Positions 18,501 to 26,249 of a stretch of DNA of 64,000 nucleotides are shown here, piece after piece. Numbering within the stretch: the stretch's first letter is position 1; each line of letters opens with the position of its first letter. Position numbers and translations under genes: made by a program. This DNA is from Sphingomonas sp. OK281. GTDB taxonomy: Bacteria; Pseudomonadota; Alphaproteobacteria; Sphingomonadales; Sphingomonadaceae. The notes beneath the pieces are model-generated. The model was given only the letters and a program-made list of their open reading frames with translations. It ran no database searches and was not told the DNA's origin. Location of the stretch: positions 1 through 64,000 of the forward strand of contig NZ_FOVZ01000007.1 of assembly GCF_900115295.1 (NCBI RefSeq). Direction: 5' to 3'.

Positions 18501-18703
18501 TCGCTCGCGGGCGTGGTCGGGTTCTGAGCTTCGCTTGTCTGATCGGCAGCAGCCGCCGACGGCGATGCGGCTTGATCGGTAGGTGCGTTCTGCAGCACCC
18601 CTTGCGTCGTAGACGTTTGCTGAGCGAGTGCGGTGCCGCTACTCACCAGCGCCGTCACGGAAGCCGCGACCATCAACATATTCTTGGAACGTGCACGCAA
18701 CAT
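15524..18703 (-). CDS. TonB-dependent receptor (TonB-Xanth-Caul type) of the glycan locus
   Basis: 1059 residues. The signal peptide ends near ALAQQ. A low-complexity Ala/Thr/Gln/Pro linker precedes the TonB box DIVVTGIRGSQQ. The plug domain has DIGKLPDVTISDSLQRIPGV and INIRGLPQVTTLLNG. The long barrel ends with phenylalanine (ARFKF). This class imports large nutrients, often oligosaccharides, across the outer membrane using TonB energy. The start at 18703 follows gagggag. A GTG at 18724 is less likely. It leads the receptor-halogenase-ROK operon and is divergent from the ROK kinase gene. Substrate specificity is inferred only from neighbours. Confidence 0.92.
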   Translation of the reverse strand: MLRARSKNMLMVAASVTALVSSGTALAQQTSTTQGVLQNAPTDQAASPSAAAADQTSEAQNPTTPASDAAAETQDIVVTGIRGSQQRAVNLKRDAASVTDSISAEDIGKLPDVTISDSLQRIPGVQIRRDAGEGAAINIRGLPQVTTLLNGEAYLGAQSITTIQPNFNDIPSQLFAGADVIKSSTADLLNAGITGTVNLRTRRPFDLKKGFTVAAAAEGAYGDKTKEFDPNLNGLFGFHGERFGFLVSGAYSNVHLSNSHNGIQEGYGAALHNEQFNTTANPTGDVNLSNGFSPSNRPKGTIVGTGRDVNGDGDANDAFIVPQGFTAWDKVNQRERIGINASAQWEISDALTLNADAFFTRQNENDRTAGIQMQNVNWQAGEFVPGQSRNTGSTVSLSNGGVTRDYDLNTTQVYNYDLGNFDSYAQNDKFKSQSQNYNAELKYDNGGRFKASLRGVYGKAYSNYDQSYLQFSPSNGAQWQPGGIGHYPTGDVAFNPGGYAVNTIAGTASLPATVDFTGNQPVFTLPAQLTNALGNIDSYAMKTTSSEGNYRRKGDLKLIRGDVSYEANDNVSLSAGGRYSERSVDDFEFDRAAPLYAGQASQPGGCLVKWKAFDVPLNDASCYAGTGTFGTANFRPYTSGVVRKASDPIFNGQVKQFNLPGAGLPPIYVLDPKVMDNALAFQNSFYPGNVEVQNPGASFNVGVKQISGYAQLNVKGDVFGIPVSGNAGLKVINTRLDITQFVTGSPRPYGVANTVNGTVETKRSFTDLLPAFNLAFSFADNLKLRLAYSKTMTLLDLNQWGGGLNPNYAIDTSNPGSPVFRVTGGSSNGNPQLDPWRATNVEGSLEYYIGRSSLLSVGAFYIDVASFIQSGNIVRTDLPDNDGVVRNRTVSISTPVQGDGGTLKGVEAGAKLSFNDFGFIPTVLSNFGIDANITYSPSDSGAVDLKGDSIPFQDNSKIQTNLAGFYQDNHFQARVAWNYRSKRAVQQDFGGIQGLELYQQPTNYIDASISYDFTPNLTLYAQGSNLTGEYEKYYLTFPDEKAYNNIYERRFMAGARFKF

Positions 18704-18752
18704 TTCGACCGTCTCCCTCAGCACCCGAAATCGCCAGGAACTGGCGAACGTT

Positions 18753-18764
18753 TTAGCATGCTAA
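18753..18764. promoter_or_regulatory. Perfect 12-bp palindrome TTAGCATGCTAA, candidate operator
   Basis: Lies 50 bp upstream of the TonB receptor start in the divergent control region. A ROK-type or LacI-type regulator site is plausible, and the ROK repressor of the same operon is the nearest candidate. A related imperfect palindrome occurs at 18901. Confidence 0.5.
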
Positions 18765-18900
18765 GATCGAGCCGATCGGCGACTCATCGCCCCACCCTCT
18801 CCTGCCTGCCAGTCGCAACTTTCCGTTGTCTCGACATCGCGTGTTTAATCGTCCGGTGGATCGGGTCAATAACAAAATCAATTTGCGTTTATAACGATCG

Positions 18901-18912
18901 CTGGCATGCTTG
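18901..18912. promoter_or_regulatory. Second, imperfect copy of the GCATGC palindrome
   Basis: CTGGCATGCTTG keeps the core of TTAGCATGCTAA and lies 50 bp upstream of the ROK kinase start, matching the other site's distance from the opposite gene. Confidence 0.35.
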
Positions 18913-18962
18913 GTTGAGGATGGCCGAGCAACGGTCACGCCAGTAAAGAGGGGAGTATTGCC

Positions 18963-19913
18963 TTGCAAAACAGTTTCGCTGCTCGGGCTATCGAGCCGCA
19001 GCCAGCATCTGTACCGGCTTTAGGTATCGACTTTGGTGGCACCAAGATCGAAGCCGTCTTGCTAGGTGCAGACGGTGAGACGCTTTGGCAGCAGCGGGTT
19101 CCCAATCCCGGCACGTATGATACCGCGGTAGCTGCGATCGCCGAGTTCGTCGTGGCTGCCGACATCGCGGGGGGCACGGCATGTACCGTCGGCATCGGCG
19201 CACCCGGATCGCCGTCGCCACGTACCGGCGTGATGCGCAACAGCAACTCTCTTTATCTGAACGGTCGATCGTTCTCCGAAGACCTCACTTCTGTTCTCGG
19301 CCGACCGGTGCGGCTAGTCAACGACGCGAACTGCCTCGCGCTGTCCGAGGCCACCGATGGCGCAGCGACCGGTGCGCGCAGCGTGTTCGCGCTGGTGATA
19401 GGTACGGGCGTCGGTGGCGGCATCGCACTCTCGGGTGCGTGTCTCGACGGCGCCCACGGCATTGCCGGCGAGATTGGCCACTTACCTCTACCCTGGCCGC
19501 GCAGCGACGAACTGTCTCCGCCGCCATGCTGGTGCGGCCTGACGGGATGTATCGAAAGCTGGGTTTCCGGCACGGGTTTCGCGCGCGCCGCCAGGACAGA
19601 ACACGGTCTGTCGCTCAGCGCTCCCGAGATCGTTGCAGCCGCCCGCGCCGGGAATCCCGCCGCCCAAGCTGCACTGGATGCGTATATCGATCGGCTGGGA
19701 CGCGTACTGGCCATGGTTGCCAACCTGCTGGACCCCGAGGTCGTCGTATTGGGCGGAGGCATGTCGAACGTCGCCGAGATCTATGAAGAACTTCCGTCCA
19801 TCGTCCGCCGCTATGCCTTCTCGGACCTATGGGAGGGTCGTATCGTGCCCGCGCGCTGGGGCGACGCTTCAGGCGTGCGCGGCGCTGCACGACTGTGGAC
19901 TGGGGACGCCTAA
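18963..19913 (+). CDS. ROK-family sugar kinase (fructokinase/mannokinase type)
   Basis: 316 residues. The ATP-phosphate loop is DFGGTKIE at 23-30. The catalytic Asp lies in LVNDANCLALSE and the nucleotide loop is VIGTGVGGGIA. Unlike the ROK repressor in this locus, the kinase signature GEIGHLPLPW plus CWCGLTGCIES (zinc-binding cysteines) is intact. It would phosphorylate a hexose released by the neighbouring hydrolases, with mannose, fructose, glucose or N-acetyl sugars all possible. No in-frame ATG or GTG precedes the first motif. TTG at 18963, behind gagggga, is the likely start. GH2 follows after 82 bp. Confidence 0.87.
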   Translation: MQNSFAARAIEPQPASVPALGIDFGGTKIEAVLLGADGETLWQQRVPNPGTYDTAVAAIAEFVVAADIAGGTACTVGIGAPGSPSPRTGVMRNSNSLYLNGRSFSEDLTSVLGRPVRLVNDANCLALSEATDGAATGARSVFALVIGTGVGGGIALSGACLDGAHGIAGEIGHLPLPWPRSDELSPPPCWCGLTGCIESWVSGTGFARAARTEHGLSLSAPEIVAAARAGNPAAQAALDAYIDRLGRVLAMVANLLDPEVVVLGGGMSNVAEIYEELPSIVRRYAFSDLWEGRIVPARWGDASGVRGAARLWTGDA

Positions 19914-19995
19914 CCGACCCAAGGTCTGGCACGACGAACATAAGAACCAACCGGCCGGTAGATTATCGAGCCAGGAACTCAGGAGAGGTCTATCC

Positions 19996-22900
19996 ATGCG
20001 ATCGTTGCCACTAACAGCCGCCCTGCTGCTCGGTGCCGCATTTTCCTCCTCGCTGGCCGCCCAAGCTGTGGTGCCGCCCATGCGGCCGGCGATCGCGAAT
20101 GCCGGCCCCTACAATGTTGCCATCCTAGAAGGCGGGACCGGGGTGGAGCGTGATCTGACCGGCGCCGACGCAGCCGTCCAATCCAATACCCCCTGGGCGC
20201 TGTCCACTTGGGTTCGCCCAAGCGAAGCCGGGGCGGACGGTTTGCTGCTGGCCGTCGGTAATCCGCTGAAAACCTGTCGCTGCCTCGACCTTACCAATGG
20301 GCATGCAACCGCCGTGGACGGAGCGACCCGGGTAACCGGCGGACCGACGTTGGCCGCGGGCAAGTGGACACATGTCGCCGCTGTGGCGAACGGACGGACA
20401 CTGACCCTCTATGTCGATGGTCGCGTCGTCGCCTCCGTCGCGAACCACCCGAGCGAAGTCGTCTCCCACCTAGCCGTGGCACCAGTGACGAACGGCGCTA
20501 AAGCGCTTCGCCATTTCGGCGGATCGCTGGTCGCGGCGCAGTTTAACGGCGCGGCGCTTAGCGCCAGCGAGATCACGGCCGCGATCCGCGCGCGGCCGGA
20601 TTTCGACCTCGTGCAATTCTGGCAGGTCGGCGTCGGCTGGCCATTTCAAAAGCAGGCCAATATCGGCCTTACCCAGCAGCAGGATGCCTGGACCTTGCCG
20701 AAGGCCCGCGTGAGCGCGACTACGGCCCCGATCATACACTTGCCCCTGCCCCCGACGGGACTGGCGCGCGAAAGCGACGGCCGCTGGTTGGTCAACGGCT
20801 GGCAGCTCGCCGCAGCCCCCGAGGTCCGTGAGGATGCCGCCACCCTGTCGCGTCCGGGACATGCCACCGGCACGTGGCGCGAGGCGACCGTGCCGGGAAC
20901 CGTCCTCACGACGCTGGTCGACCGCGGCGTCTATCCCGATCCATATTACGGGCTCAACAACCTCGAGATTCCCGAGAGCCTTGCACGGCAGGACTATTGG
21001 TACCGCACCAGCTTTACGGTGCCGGCAGCCGCCGCGGGCAAGCGCCTGACATTGGTTTTCGGTGGGATCAACTATGCCGCTGACGTCTGGGCGAACGGCC
21101 GCAAGCTTGGCGACACCCACGGCGCCTTCATCCGCGGCCAGTTCGACCTCGTCCCGGTCGCCGGCGAGAATGTCGTCGCGGTCCGCGTCTCACCGCCACC
21201 GCACCCCGGCATTCCGCACGAGCAGTCGATCAGCGGCGGCGTCGGCGAGAACGGGGGGCAGCTTGCCATCGATGGCCCAACCTTCGTCGCAACCGAAGGC
21301 TGGGACTGGATACCGGGTATTCGGGACCGTAACACGGGGCTGTGGCGGCCCGTGGAACTGCTCGCGCATGGGACCGTCCGGCTGCTCGATCCGCATGTTG
21401 TCACCGACCTGCCTCTGCCGCGTACGGACAGCGCTGACGTCTACATCACCGTACCGGTCGAGAACGCTGGTGCGACAGCCGCAAGCGTCACCGTGCGGGC
21501 AGCGTTTGGCGGCGTCCGAGTGGAGAAGACGGTCATCGCGCCGCCCGGTGAGACGAAGGTCGTCTTCAACCCTAAGGAGTTCGCGCAGCTTCACGTCGCC
21601 AATCCAAAACTCTGGTGGCCGAACGGCTATGGCGAGCAGGCTCTCTATCAACTGTCGCTGGAAGCGCTGGCCGACGGCCAGCTCTCGGATACGCGCACTG
21701 ACAAGTTCGGTATTCGCGAAGTCAGCTACGACCTGTCGCTGTTCGATGCGGCGGGGGCCCTGCGCCGGGTCAACCTCCAGCTCACAAATGGCAGCCTGCG
21801 CGGCGAGCGCCTGATCGATGTTCGCCATCAGGCCATCAAGCAGTCCCCCAACGGCTGGGCGGAATCGCTGACGCCGCAGGGCGAGCGTTCTCCGGCCGTG
21901 ACCCAGGTCAAGGTGACGATGCCCGAGCCGCATCTGACGATCCGCGTGAACGGCGTGCAGATCGCCGCGCGCGGGGGCAACTGGGGCATGGACGATGCGA
22001 TGAAGCGCATCGGACGAGCCCGACTCGCGCCCTATTTCCGTCTCCAGAAAGAGGCGCACATGAACGTCATCCGCAACTGGATGGGCAACAATACAGAAGA
22101 GGAATTCTACGACCTGGCCGATGAAAACGGCATGATGATCCTCAACGACTTCTGGCAATCGACCCAGAATTTCCAGGTCGAACCGGAAGATCCGGCACTG
22201 TTCCTGAAGAACGCCGACGACGTGGTTCGCCGCTACCGCAATCACCCGTCGATTATCCTGTGGTTCGGCCGCAACGAGGGGGTGCCCTACCCGGCGTTGA
22301 ACGAAGGCCTCGACGACCTGATCGCGCGCGAGGATGGCACGCGGTGGTTCACAGGAAGTTCCAACGTCGTCAACCTGCAGGGGTCGGGGCCGTATAACTA
22401 TCGTCCGCCAGTCGGTTATTTCACCGGCCTCGCCACCGGCTTCTCCGTCGAGACGGGAACGCCGTCGCTCTCGACGCTCGAATCTGTACGGGCCAACATG
22501 CCCGATAGCGAAACCTGGCCGCTCAGCGACACGCTGGCCTATCACGACTGGCATTTTGCGGGGAACGGCGACACCAAGACGTTCATGACCACGCTCGACA
22601 CCATGTTCGGGCCCGGTACCAGCTTCGCCGATTTCGAGCGCAAGTCGCAGATGATGAACCTCGAGACGCACAAGGCGATGTACGAAGGGTTTCTCGGTCA
22701 TTTGTGGACCAAGAACTCGGGTCGACTGTTGTGGATGACGCATCCTGCATGGCCGTCCAACACGTGGCAGATCTACAGCTGGGACTATGACACCCAGGCC
22801 TCCTATTACGGTGCGAAGAAGGCCGCGGAACCACTTCACGTCCAGCTCAACCTACCGGGCAACGAGCTGGTCGTTCTCAATACGACCCGCGAGGCGCAAC

Positions 22901-23481
22901 CGGGATTGCGAGTCCGCACGCGTGTCGTCGGGCTCGACAACGCCGAACTCTTCACGCGCGAAGACCGAGTCGATGCGGGTGCGAACATGGCGACGCCGCT
23001 CGCAGCGGTCCCGCTCGATCGCCTGTTCGCGTCCAACCCAATGCTCCTGGTCAAGCTCGAATTGATAGACCCGGCGGGCAAGACGGTCGCCGACAACTTC
23101 TACTGGCGCGGAAAAGACGAAGCCGCTTACCGGATGCTGAATACGCTGCAGAGCGTTGCCCTGACCGGCTCCGTCGCGGCGCAGGCGGTCGACGGCGAGG
23201 ACAACGTCGTGACGGTGACGCTGACCAATCGAACCGCGGTTCCGGCACTGAACGCCAAGCTGACGCTGGTCGATGCACAGGGCAAACGCGTCCTGCCCGC
23301 ATTCTACAGCGACAATTACGTCGCGCTCCTGCCCGGAGAGGAGAAGCGCATCGACATCCGCTATCCCAAAGCCACCGGCCAGACGGCGGCCGCGCTGACG
23401 CTGCGCGGATGGAACGTCGCGCAGTCGGATCGCTTCATCACGCTCGTACCCCAGACCGTCGTTACCGGGAAATCGCAGTAG
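19996..23481 (+). CDS. Secreted GH2 glycoside hydrolase with LamG-like domain (beta-mannosidase/exo-glucosaminidase type)
   Basis: 1161 residues. A signal peptide ends near LAAQA. A LamG/concanavalin-like domain lies at about 30-210 (STWVRPSEAGADGLLLAVG; GKWTHVAAVANGRTLTLYVDG). The GH2 jelly-roll follows from about 255 (YWYRTSFTVPAAAAGKRL), then the immunoglobulin-like domain and barrel. The acid/base is probably Glu761 in FGRNEG. The nucleophile is probably Glu819 in FSVETG. These fit the mannosidase/exo-beta-glucosaminidase branch rather than beta-galactosidase. The start at 19996 follows aggagagg. An open frame reaches upstream into the kinase gene but lacks support. It is probably co-transcribed with the kinase. 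Confidence 0.87.
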   Translation: MRSLPLTAALLLGAAFSSSLAAQAVVPPMRPAIANAGPYNVAILEGGTGVERDLTGADAAVQSNTPWALSTWVRPSEAGADGLLLAVGNPLKTCRCLDLTNGHATAVDGATRVTGGPTLAAGKWTHVAAVANGRTLTLYVDGRVVASVANHPSEVVSHLAVAPVTNGAKALRHFGGSLVAAQFNGAALSASEITAAIRARPDFDLVQFWQVGVGWPFQKQANIGLTQQQDAWTLPKARVSATTAPIIHLPLPPTGLARESDGRWLVNGWQLAAAPEVREDAATLSRPGHATGTWREATVPGTVLTTLVDRGVYPDPYYGLNNLEIPESLARQDYWYRTSFTVPAAAAGKRLTLVFGGINYAADVWANGRKLGDTHGAFIRGQFDLVPVAGENVVAVRVSPPPHPGIPHEQSISGGVGENGGQLAIDGPTFVATEGWDWIPGIRDRNTGLWRPVELLAHGTVRLLDPHVVTDLPLPRTDSADVYITVPVENAGATAASVTVRAAFGGVRVEKTVIAPPGETKVVFNPKEFAQLHVANPKLWWPNGYGEQALYQLSLEALADGQLSDTRTDKFGIREVSYDLSLFDAAGALRRVNLQLTNGSLRGERLIDVRHQAIKQSPNGWAESLTPQGERSPAVTQVKVTMPEPHLTIRVNGVQIAARGGNWGMDDAMKRIGRARLAPYFRLQKEAHMNVIRNWMGNNTEEEFYDLADENGMMILNDFWQSTQNFQVEPEDPALFLKNADDVVRRYRNHPSIILWFGRNEGVPYPALNEGLDDLIAREDGTRWFTGSSNVVNLQGSGPYNYRPPVGYFTGLATGFSVETGTPSLSTLESVRANMPDSETWPLSDTLAYHDWHFAGNGDTKTFMTTLDTMFGPGTSFADFERKSQMMNLETHKAMYEGFLGHLWTKNSGRLLWMTHPAWPSNTWQIYSWDYDTQASYYGAKKAAEPLHVQLNLPGNELVVLNTTREAQPGLRVRTRVVGLDNAELFTREDRVDAGANMATPLAAVPLDRLFASNPMLLVKLELIDPAGKTVADNFYWRGKDEAAYRMLNTLQSVALTGSVAAQAVDGEDNVVTVTLTNRTAVPALNAKLTLVDAQGKRVLPAFYSDNYVALLPGEEKRIDIRYPKATGQTAAALTLRGWNVAQSDRFITLVPQTVVTGKSQ

Positions 23482-23559
23482 CGACCTGTCGGCGCAACCT
23501 CGGTTGCGCCGAACTCGCAGGCTGGGTCATCCTGACGGCACCCTCGCTGACAATGCGCT

Positions 23560-24597
23560 TCAGCTGGGTTTGCGCGCCGCAGGCATTGACGGCGGACGTA
23601 GGGCGTCGGCGATCTGTGCCGTAAACCGGGCATTTCGTAGTTCGGACGGCGGCGCGAGCACGCCCAGGGCATGCGCTGGCAGGTGATCGCCGGCGTCCGA
23701 CGCCGTGTCGTCGAATACATAATGCTCGAACCAGCGACGCCATGCCAAGCGCTGGGCTGGCGCGAGATCGCGGATTGCGAGGACGGCGTGGCTCAGCGCG
23801 CCCATCGGCGAGAGCGCATGCGGCTCGGCCCACCAGTAATTGACCATCACGTTGAACGCGGCGGTCGCCTTGACGCTATGCCACCAGATCGGCGGAATGA
23901 AGAGCGCATCGCCAGGGTCGAGATCGGCAACGAGCCCGTGGCCCATAGCGTCTGCGAATTTGGGATAGCGTTCGAGGTCCGGATCTTCGAGATCCACCAT
24001 GCTGACTGGCGGCCCCGCAATCGTGAAGTGGAACGGGCCGACATAGAGGTTACCGACCTGTTCGGGCGGGAACAGCGTGAAACGTCGCCGACCCGCCACG
24101 ACCACCGCGACATTGCTCGCCTCGTCGAAATGCGTAGCGACATGCGTACGATTGCCGACCCATATCCTCGGCTTGGCACCCGGCAACTCGAACGACAGGG
24201 GATTGCCTGCGATCCAAGCGGACAGGTGATCGTCCGCGGCGGCAGCGCCGGCATATAGCGCAACGGGCTCCTTTTCCCCACGAAGCGACAGCAGCTTGTC
24301 GAGAAGTCCGCTGAGCGAGCCGAACCGCTTTTGGAAATTGCAGGCCTGCATCGACGCATCGTAGAAGAATCGACCATCGATTTCCGGGGGACCGATCAGC
24401 ACTTCGGCCGGACGTCCGCGGTCCATCGCCTTCATGTAATCGACTAGTGCCTCGTCGGAGCGGAGCCCTGCCGCAACGGCGGTCCACCGTCTCGCCTGAC
24501 CGCGCAGCACGATGGGCCGGTCACGCGTCGCGATTTCGTCTGCGAACTGGGCCGCATCGACCGGGCCGGTTTCCTCGACCTTGGCGTGAATCGTCAT
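23560..24597 (-). CDS. Cupin-like (JmjC-fold) Fe(II)/2-oxoglutarate-type protein
   Basis: 345 residues. The cupin_8 pattern is visible: DRPIVLRGQARRW near residue 27, metal-binding HFD in THVATHFDEASN and the second metal His in PPIWWHSVKA. LDPGDALFIP and NVMVNYWW also fit the fold. Such proteins are putative hydroxylases and often sit beside TonB receptors and tryptophan-halogenase homologues in sphingomonads, as here. The ATG at 24597 follows gaggaga. A longer frame to 24747 has no comparable site and lacks family sequence. It converges with the GH2 gene (78 bp between stops). Substrate is unknown. Confidence 0.82.
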   Translation of the reverse strand: MTIHAKVEETGPVDAAQFADEIATRDRPIVLRGQARRWTAVAAGLRSDEALVDYMKAMDRGRPAEVLIGPPEIDGRFFYDASMQACNFQKRFGSLSGLLDKLLSLRGEKEPVALYAGAAAADDHLSAWIAGNPLSFELPGAKPRIWVGNRTHVATHFDEASNVAVVVAGRRRFTLFPPEQVGNLYVGPFHFTIAGPPVSMVDLEDPDLERYPKFADAMGHGLVADLDPGDALFIPPIWWHSVKATAAFNVMVNYWWAEPHALSPMGALSHAVLAIRDLAPAQRLAWRRWFEHYVFDDTASDAGDHLPAHALGVLAPPSELRNARFTAQIADALRPPSMPAARKPS

Positions 24598-24820
24598 AAC
24601 CGGCTCTCCTCGCTGCCTTCTAGCGTCGGTTACCTCGAAGCTGAAGACCGTTCGCAGCGCCAATGCGCATGTCAGATTTGCGAAACGCCTCGTCGTTGCC
24701 ACCGCATAATAGCAGATGGGACTGCTGGCTGCATGCCAACTGGTCATGCGCTTCTTGGATGATATTCTGTGGCAAAGACATCGCGACGGTCAGCGCCGCA
24801 CGTCAGGGATAATGCCGATC

Positions 24821-25697
24821 ATGAAGCTTCTGCTCTACACCGCCCTCCTCGCTGCCACCGCAACGTCACCTGCGGCCGCACAGCTCAAGCTGCCTCGTCT
24901 GTTCAGCGACCACGGCGTGTTGTAGCGTGATCGGCCGCTGCACGTCTGGGGCTGGGCGCGTGCGGACGCGAACGTTGCCGTGTCGTTGCATGGCCAACGC
25001 GTAATCGCAGTCGCCGACCGACTCGGCCGATGGGATGCGTGGTTGAAGCCCGAAGCTGCTGGCGGACCCTATGTCCTTGTCGTCGATGGAGGCGCAGCAG
25101 AGGGGAAGGTCCAGGCACAGGATGTAATGCTCGGCGACGTTTGGTTCGCCTCGGGCCAGTCGAACATGGAGTTCCCGCTCAAGGGCTTCGATGGTGAGCC
25201 GCTAAGGAATGCCGCTGCGCAGATCGCGGCAGCGACCGACCCGCACGTTCGGCTCCTCCGCATCGAACACAAGAGCAGCTCCATCCCGCTACGTGATATC
25301 GATGCAAACTGGACGACCACCACGCCCGCGACTGCCATCGACTTCTCGGCGATCGGCTATTTCTTTGCCCGCGAGATCGCCGCGCGCGAACACGTGACGG
25401 TAGGCGTTATCGACTCGACCTGGGGCGGCACACCTGCTGACAGCTGGGTGTCGACCGACGCGTTCGCGACCGACGCAACGCTGGCGCCGGCTATCGACGC
25501 GCGTGCTCGATTCCAACAGGACCAGACCGACGCCGACCTCGCCACCGTCGCCGAGGCTCCCGAGGATGCTGCCATCCTCGCGTCGGGCGGCAAACCTCCC
25601 CCGCACCCGTGGCACCCCCCCGAGGATGCGCACCGGCCGTCATCGCTGTACAACGCAATGGTCGCGCCGTTCACCAGCTACGGCATCAAGAGCGTTA
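24821..25697 (+). pseudogene. Sialate O-acetylesterase-like carbohydrate esterase, stop-interrupted and 3'-truncated
   Basis: A signal peptide (MKLLLYTALLAATATSPAAA) and the family opening LKLPRLFSDHGVL are followed by TAG at 24923 where Gln is normally found. The frame then continues with RDRPLHVWGWA, GDVWFASGQSNMEFPL (nucleophile Ser) and DSTWGGTPADSW. It ends at SYGIKSVI, just before the expected WYQGESN block with the rest of the catalytic site. Beyond about 25697 the DNA changes character and antisense immunity-like sequence begins. It formerly would have deacetylated glycans for the GH2/GH27 enzymes. Confidence 0.88.
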
Positions 25698-26140
25698 TTC
25701 ATACTCCTGAATATGTGCAAAGCCTCCACTGTGACATTGGGGGTAGCTAGGATTACTGGTTCAGGGGCATTACTAAGCCTTTGATCTAAATAGGCCGCTC
25801 TTGCCACCGACCCTGTAGCCAAGCAGACTATATCTAGTGTATCGCAAGCAGATTTGTCATCACCGACAAAACTATATTGCGCACTTAAGTCGAGATTAGG
25901 ATCGGTATGATTTAGATAGATTGCTATAGATTTGGCATCAACTGACCTATCGTCCATATAGCGAACGCATGCTGAGACGCTGTAATCTGCCACTTGCCTC
26001 GGTATTTCATAAGCCGCTAAATTTGAAAGCGAATGCGAAGCCATAAATATGAGCAACCTGTTTCGCTCATCGTCTTCCAAGGACTGGAACTTTTCGTGAT
26101 CGATGACTGCCAAGCCGGCCTTCCATTCCTCACTACTCAC
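25640..26140 (-). CDS. Orphan immunity-like protein with 3' end fused into broken esterase
   Basis: 166 residues as read. The start is GTG at 26140 behind aggag. The protein is all-helical looking (WKAGLAVIDHEKFQSLEDDE; YSVSACVRYMDDRSVDAKSI). It resembles small immunity proteins of polymorphic toxins, possibly Imm6-like. This assignment is tentative. The last 20 or so residues are encoded by antisense esterase DNA, so the native C-terminus was probably lost at the junction near 25697. The gene is visibly richer in A and T than both neighbours, suggesting transfer. No toxin is adjacent. About 110 bp up to the S41 gene stop holds nothing recognisable. Confidence 0.5.
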   Translation of the reverse strand: MSSEEWKAGLAVIDHEKFQSLEDDERNRLLIFMASHSLSNLAAYEIPRQVADYSVSACVRYMDDRSVDAKSIAIYLNHTDPNLDLSAQYSFVGDDKSACDTLDIVCLATGSVARAAYLDQRLSNAPEPVILATPNVTVEALHIFRSMNNALDAVAGERRDHCVVQR

Positions 26141-26249
26141 TTGCGAACTCCTAATTACGCCACGTGGTACCAGGCATCACGATCGCGAGATAGTATTAGC
26201 TTAAGCGGCAAAGTCCCGTATCTCGATCCCAGTCGGGAAGGCTGATCGT

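Noticed and set aside
16307..18946. Plus-strand open frame of 879 codons opposite the TonB receptor
   Set aside because: It mirrors the third-position bias of the receptor gene, has no family sequence, no signal and Arg-rich composition typical of antisense frames in GC-rich DNA.
21190..22839. Minus-strand open frame of 549 codons opposite the GH2 gene
   Set aside because: The GH2 strand carries clear catalytic motifs. The opposite frame is His/Arg-rich and without recognisable domains.
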